A stretch of DNA of 16,198 nucleotides from contig URHI01000031.1 of assembly GCA_900547565.1 (NCBI GenBank), positions 1 to 16,198 on the forward strand, read 5' to 3'. The notes beneath the pieces are model-generated. The model ran no database searches, was not told where the DNA came from, and saw only the letters and a list, made by a program, of their open reading frames with translations. Shown one piece after another: positions 13,955 through 16,198 of this stretch. Every line of letters begins with the position of its first letter. Position 1 is the first letter of the stretch. The DNA is from an uncultured Eubacteriales bacterium (GTDB lineage: Bacteria; Bacillota; Clostridia; Oscillospirales; CAG-272). The position numbers were made by a program, and so were the translations under genes.

Positions 13955-13983
13955 TTGACAAGTGCAACGGTATGGTTTATAAT
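13955..13983 (+). promoter_or_regulatory. Sigma-A promoter for the lipoprotein gene
   Basis: TTGACA (13955-13960), 17 bases, TATAAT (13978-13983), a perfect consensus. GGAGG at 14005-14009 precedes the ATG at 14020. Confidence 0.88.
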
Positions 13984-14019
13984 ATAAATAAATCACATCA
14001 ATGCGGAGGACAGAGATTA

Positions 14020-14490
14020 ATGAAAAGACTTACACCTGTAATTGTAATTTTCCTTGTCATGGCAATGCTTTTTACATCATGTGAGCAAAAGCTCACCACT
14101 TATACCAGCGATACCGGCATTTCTGTCGATATGCCTGCCGGAATGACTGAGCAGAGCGCGGTCAATTTCACCTACATGCTGCAGGGGCTGAAGGTGATCT
14201 TTATGGCTAACAAGGAACTCAAATCGCAGTTGGCAGGGTACGCGTCGAATCTTGACGAATACTTCAGTCTGATCCAGACTGCCAACGGTACGACCTATGA
14301 TCTTAAAGATGCCGACGGAGTAAAGTATTTTACGTATGAGGCCAAGACAGACAAGGAATATTTCTACCTTGCCGTTATTTTAGAAGGAACGGATGCCTTC
14401 TGGCTGTGCAACTTTGCTTGTGCCAAGACTGACATGGAGACATATGAGCCTAAATTTATAGAGTGGGCTAAAACAATTAAAGTAAACTGA
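14020..14490 (+). CDS. Small lipoprotein of unknown function
   Basis: The 156-residue product has a lipoprotein signal: MKR, a hydrophobic stretch (VIVIFLVMAMLF) and the lipobox LFTSC with Cys21. The mature domain of about 135 residues starts with a short beta-rich part (YTSDTGISVDMPAGM) and ends KFIEWAKTIKVN. The pattern (a threshold-like MPAGM segment, YFYLAVILEGTDAFWLCNFACAK, then a final helix) resembles small surface proteins that clear or report on envelope load, but I do not recognise the family. It is monocistronic with its own promoter and terminator. The longer frame from 13972 overlaps the -10 box and is rejected. Confidence 0.8.
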   Translation: MKRLTPVIVIFLVMAMLFTSCEQKLTTYTSDTGISVDMPAGMTEQSAVNFTYMLQGLKVIFMANKELKSQLAGYASNLDEYFSLIQTANGTTYDLKDADGVKYFTYEAKTDKEYFYLAVILEGTDAFWLCNFACAKTDMETYEPKFIEWAKTIKVN

Positions 14491-14508
14491 CAGATTATCA
14501 ATTTTAAA

Positions 14509-14548
14509 CCATAAAGGCTTCAGCCGATTACGGCTGAAGCCTTTATGG
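14509..14548. terminator. Bidirectional terminator between the lipoprotein gene and glyA
   Basis: An 18-bp perfect stem (14509-14526 with 14531-14548) and a 4-base ATTA loop sit between two convergent stop codons. The outer stem contains AAAGG/CCTTT, so the T-rich tract is partly inside the stem in both directions. Confidence 0.88.
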
Positions 14549-14571
14549 CTATAATACGGATAAGCTACGGA

Positions 14572-15819
14572 TCAAAGTCCGGCGTAAAGCGGGAATTCAC
14601 GGCAAAGCTTGGCCACCTCGGCACGTACTGTGTCTGCATTTCCCTCATAATCCTCGGCTATAAGTGAGAACAGGTGTGCGATTTTGCGCATTTGTTCCTC
14701 CTTCATGCCGCGAGTAGTGAGTGCAGGCGTGCCTACACGTATGCCGGATGTTATAAATGGCGACTGGGGGTCATCGGGAATGGCGTTTTTATTTACGGTT
14801 ATGTGCACATCGTCAAGGCGGTGCTCAAATTCCTTACCGGTTACGTTTTTGTTGCGGAGATCGACAAGCATGAGGTGATTGTCGGTACCTCCAGACACAA
14901 GATTGAAGCCCTCGGAGATCAGAGCCTCGGCAAGTGCGTTTGCGTTAGCGATTATCTGATGCTGGTATTGCTTGAACTGCGGCAGCATGGCCTCCTTGAA
15001 GCAGACGGCCTTGGCTGCAATTATATGCATAAGCGGACCGCCCTGTATGCCGGGGAATATTGCTTTGTCAATAGCCTTGGCGTACTGTTCACGGCAGAGG
15101 ATCATACCGCCGCGGGGGCCGCGCAGTGTTTTATGTGTAGTGGTTGTAACAACGTCAGCATAAGGAACAGGCGAGGGGTGCAGTCCGGCAGCTACAAGGC
15201 CGGCTATGTGTGCCATGTCGACCATCATATATGCGCCAACTTTGTCACAGATGTTACGGATACGCTCAAAGTCGATGACACGGGGATACGCCGAAGCTCC
15301 GGACACTATCATACGCGGCCTGACTTCAAGTGCCTGACGCTCCAGTGCGTCATAATCTATACGGAAATCAGATCCGACTCCGTATGGAACAAAGTTATAA
15401 TACTTGCCTGACAGGTTAACAGGGCTTCCGTGTGTAAGATGTCCTCCGTGTGCAAGACTCATACCCATAACAGTGTCGCCGTGCTCAAGCAGGGCAACGT
15501 AAACCGCGGTATTTGCCTGTGAGCCGCTGTGCGGCTGGACATTGGCATGCTCGGCACCGAACAGCTCGCATGCACGATCTCTTGCGAGATTTTCAACAAT
15601 GTCAACGCAAGCGCAGCCGCCGTAATAGCGTTTTGCGGGATATCCTTCGGCGTATTTGTTGGTCATTATGCAGCCGGCAGCTGCAAGCACAGCGGGAGAA
15701 ACAAAATTTTCTGAGGCAATCATTTCAAGACCATCTGTTTCACGGGCGTATTCGGCGCGTATCGCAGATGCAGTTTCAGGATCCACAGTCTCGATAAATC
15801 TGAGATTTTCGTTTAACAT
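14572..15819 (-). CDS. glyA: Serine hydroxymethyltransferase
   Basis: GlyA interconverts serine and glycine, loading a one-carbon unit on tetrahydrofolate, with pyridoxal phosphate. The 415 residues match the family. Visible motifs are LEMIASENF (31-39), YAEGYPAKRYYGG (56-68), NVQPHSGSQAN (93-103), the DMAHIAG segment (201-207) and TTTTHKTLRGPRGG with the PLP lysine at 230. The ATG at 15819 is chosen because AAAGGA lies 9 bases upstream; a frame from 15837 contains that site inside the coding region. The inferred leader of about 30 nt is too short for a riboswitch. Confidence 0.96.
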   Translation of the reverse strand: MLNENLRFIETVDPETASAIRAEYARETDGLEMIASENFVSPAVLAAAGCIMTNKYAEGYPAKRYYGGCACVDIVENLARDRACELFGAEHANVQPHSGSQANTAVYVALLEHGDTVMGMSLAHGGHLTHGSPVNLSGKYYNFVPYGVGSDFRIDYDALERQALEVRPRMIVSGASAYPRVIDFERIRNICDKVGAYMMVDMAHIAGLVAAGLHPSPVPYADVVTTTTHKTLRGPRGGMILCREQYAKAIDKAIFPGIQGGPLMHIIAAKAVCFKEAMLPQFKQYQHQIIANANALAEALISEGFNLVSGGTDNHLMLVDLRNKNVTGKEFEHRLDDVHITVNKNAIPDDPQSPFITSGIRVGTPALTTRGMKEEQMRKIAHLFSLIAEDYEGNADTVRAEVAKLCREFPLYAGL

Positions 15820-15856
15820 TGTTGAAATTCCTTTCATTTTGCAACAGCATTGACTT

Positions 15857-15885
15857 ATTATATAACAAAAAACGTATCAAAGCAA
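15857..15885 (-). promoter_or_regulatory. Promoter for glyA
   Basis: On the minus strand TTGCTT (15885-15880), 17 bases, TATAAT (15862-15857). The -10 is perfect, the -35 is only partial. Confidence 0.6.
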
Positions 15886-15997
15886 GATGCCGGACATATT
15901 TTTATCACATTCGACAACAAAAACTCACGGCGGAAAAACAAAATAAAATAAAATGACGGATTATGAATAAAAAGATACAAGTAAATTCAAAACGATA

Positions 15998-16027
15998 TTG
16001 ACAAACTGCATTTGTATGTGGTATAAT
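15998..16027 (+). promoter_or_regulatory. Extended -10 promoter for the mgsA-like gene
   Basis: TTGACA (15998-16003), 18 bases, TATAAT (16022-16027) preceded by TG (TGGTATAAT). AGAGGCGG lies a few bases before the ATG at 16064. Confidence 0.82.
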
Positions 16028-16063
16028 TCATTCGTATAAATTTTTCAGAGAGGCGGACGTAAT

Positions 16064-16198
16064 ATGGAGATCGCAATAATGGCTCATGACATTAAAAAAG
16101 AGCTTATGGCTCAGTTTTGTATTGCATACTGCGGCATACTGAGCAAGCATAATCTGTGTGCTACGAGCATTACTGCAAAATATATTTCCGATGCCACG
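16064..16198 (+). CDS. mgsA: Methylglyoxal synthase-like protein, partial (3' end off the right edge)
   Basis: Forty-five codons are visible. IAIMAHDIKKELMAQFC (3-19) is the N-terminus of methylglyoxal synthase, with the conserved His-Asp pair at 8-9. The enzyme turns dihydroxyacetone phosphate into methylglyoxal and releases phosphate. The usual phosphate loop ATGTTG is here ATSITA (residues 34-39), so the conserved first Gly, the middle Thr and the last Gly are changed. The gene may therefore encode a divergent relative with a different substrate; the catalytic region further on is outside the window. Confidence 0.8.
   Translation, partial: MEIAIMAHDIKKELMAQFCIAYCGILSKHNLCATSITAKYISDAT

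Noticed and set aside
14674..15411. Plus-strand open frame of 245 codons opposite glyA
   Set aside because: It lies wholly antisense to the fully conserved glyA gene, has no ribosome site and no recognisable domain; it is a codon-bias shadow.
15820..15856. Possible folate or glycine riboswitch ahead of glyA
   Set aside because: The inferred leader is about 30 nt, too short for any known aptamer.

Overview
The window looks like the chromosome of an anaerobic, endospore-forming Firmicute, probably class Clostridia near the Oscillospiraceae/Ruminococcaceae. The evidence is spoIVA, an HPr with both His15 and Ser46, a yajC/TIGR04086 pair, a cysteine-rich proteome, GGAGG ribosome binding sites and very regular sigma-A promoters (TTGACA, 17 bp, TATAAT). 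The content is mostly core chromosome. I see no mobile element, CRISPR array, tRNA or rRNA.

Layout. 1-839 (minus): a small zinc-ribbon ORF followed by a PrsW-family intramembrane protease that runs off the left edge; the two may be one gene split by a single-base frameshift. 840-1159: divergent promoters and an unexplained inverted repeat. 1160-2937 (plus): a PadR regulator overlapping a HAAS-TM-DUF4097 membrane protein. 3009-3302: an LsrG/YgiN-like monooxygenase-fold protein, with a bidirectional terminator after it. 3407-4247 (minus): yajC and a TIGR04086 membrane protein. 4446-8824 (plus): a tightly packed run of rimM, trmD, an O-antigen-ligase-family protein and two DUF4330-like membrane proteins. 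8989-11187: ptsH (HPr) and uvrC, separated by a 17-bp RNA hairpin. 11326-12393: rsmD and coaD. 12463-13941: spoIVA, whose Shine-Dalgarno lies inside a perfect 14-bp hairpin. 14020-14490: a small unknown lipoprotein. 14572-15819 (minus): glyA. 16064 to the right edge: the first 45 codons of an mgsA-like gene.

How the genes fit together. RimM, TrmD and RsmD mature rRNA and tRNA. CoaD makes dephospho-CoA, GlyA makes one-carbon units, HPr carries PTS phosphate and catabolite control, UvrC repairs DNA and SpoIVA builds the spore-coat base. The less characterised parts are the envelope genes: PrsW with zinc ribbon, PadR/HAAS-DUF4097, and the O-antigen-ligase plus twin DUF4330 cassette co-transcribed with trmD.

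No single locus is clearly a new system. The best candidates for a second look are the trmD-linked glycan/DUF4330 cassette, the two structured 5' regions (uvrC and spoIVA), the split PrsW gene, the acidic insertion in TrmD, and the altered phosphate loop of the MgsA-like protein. All family assignments come from reading motifs by eye; no database search was run.
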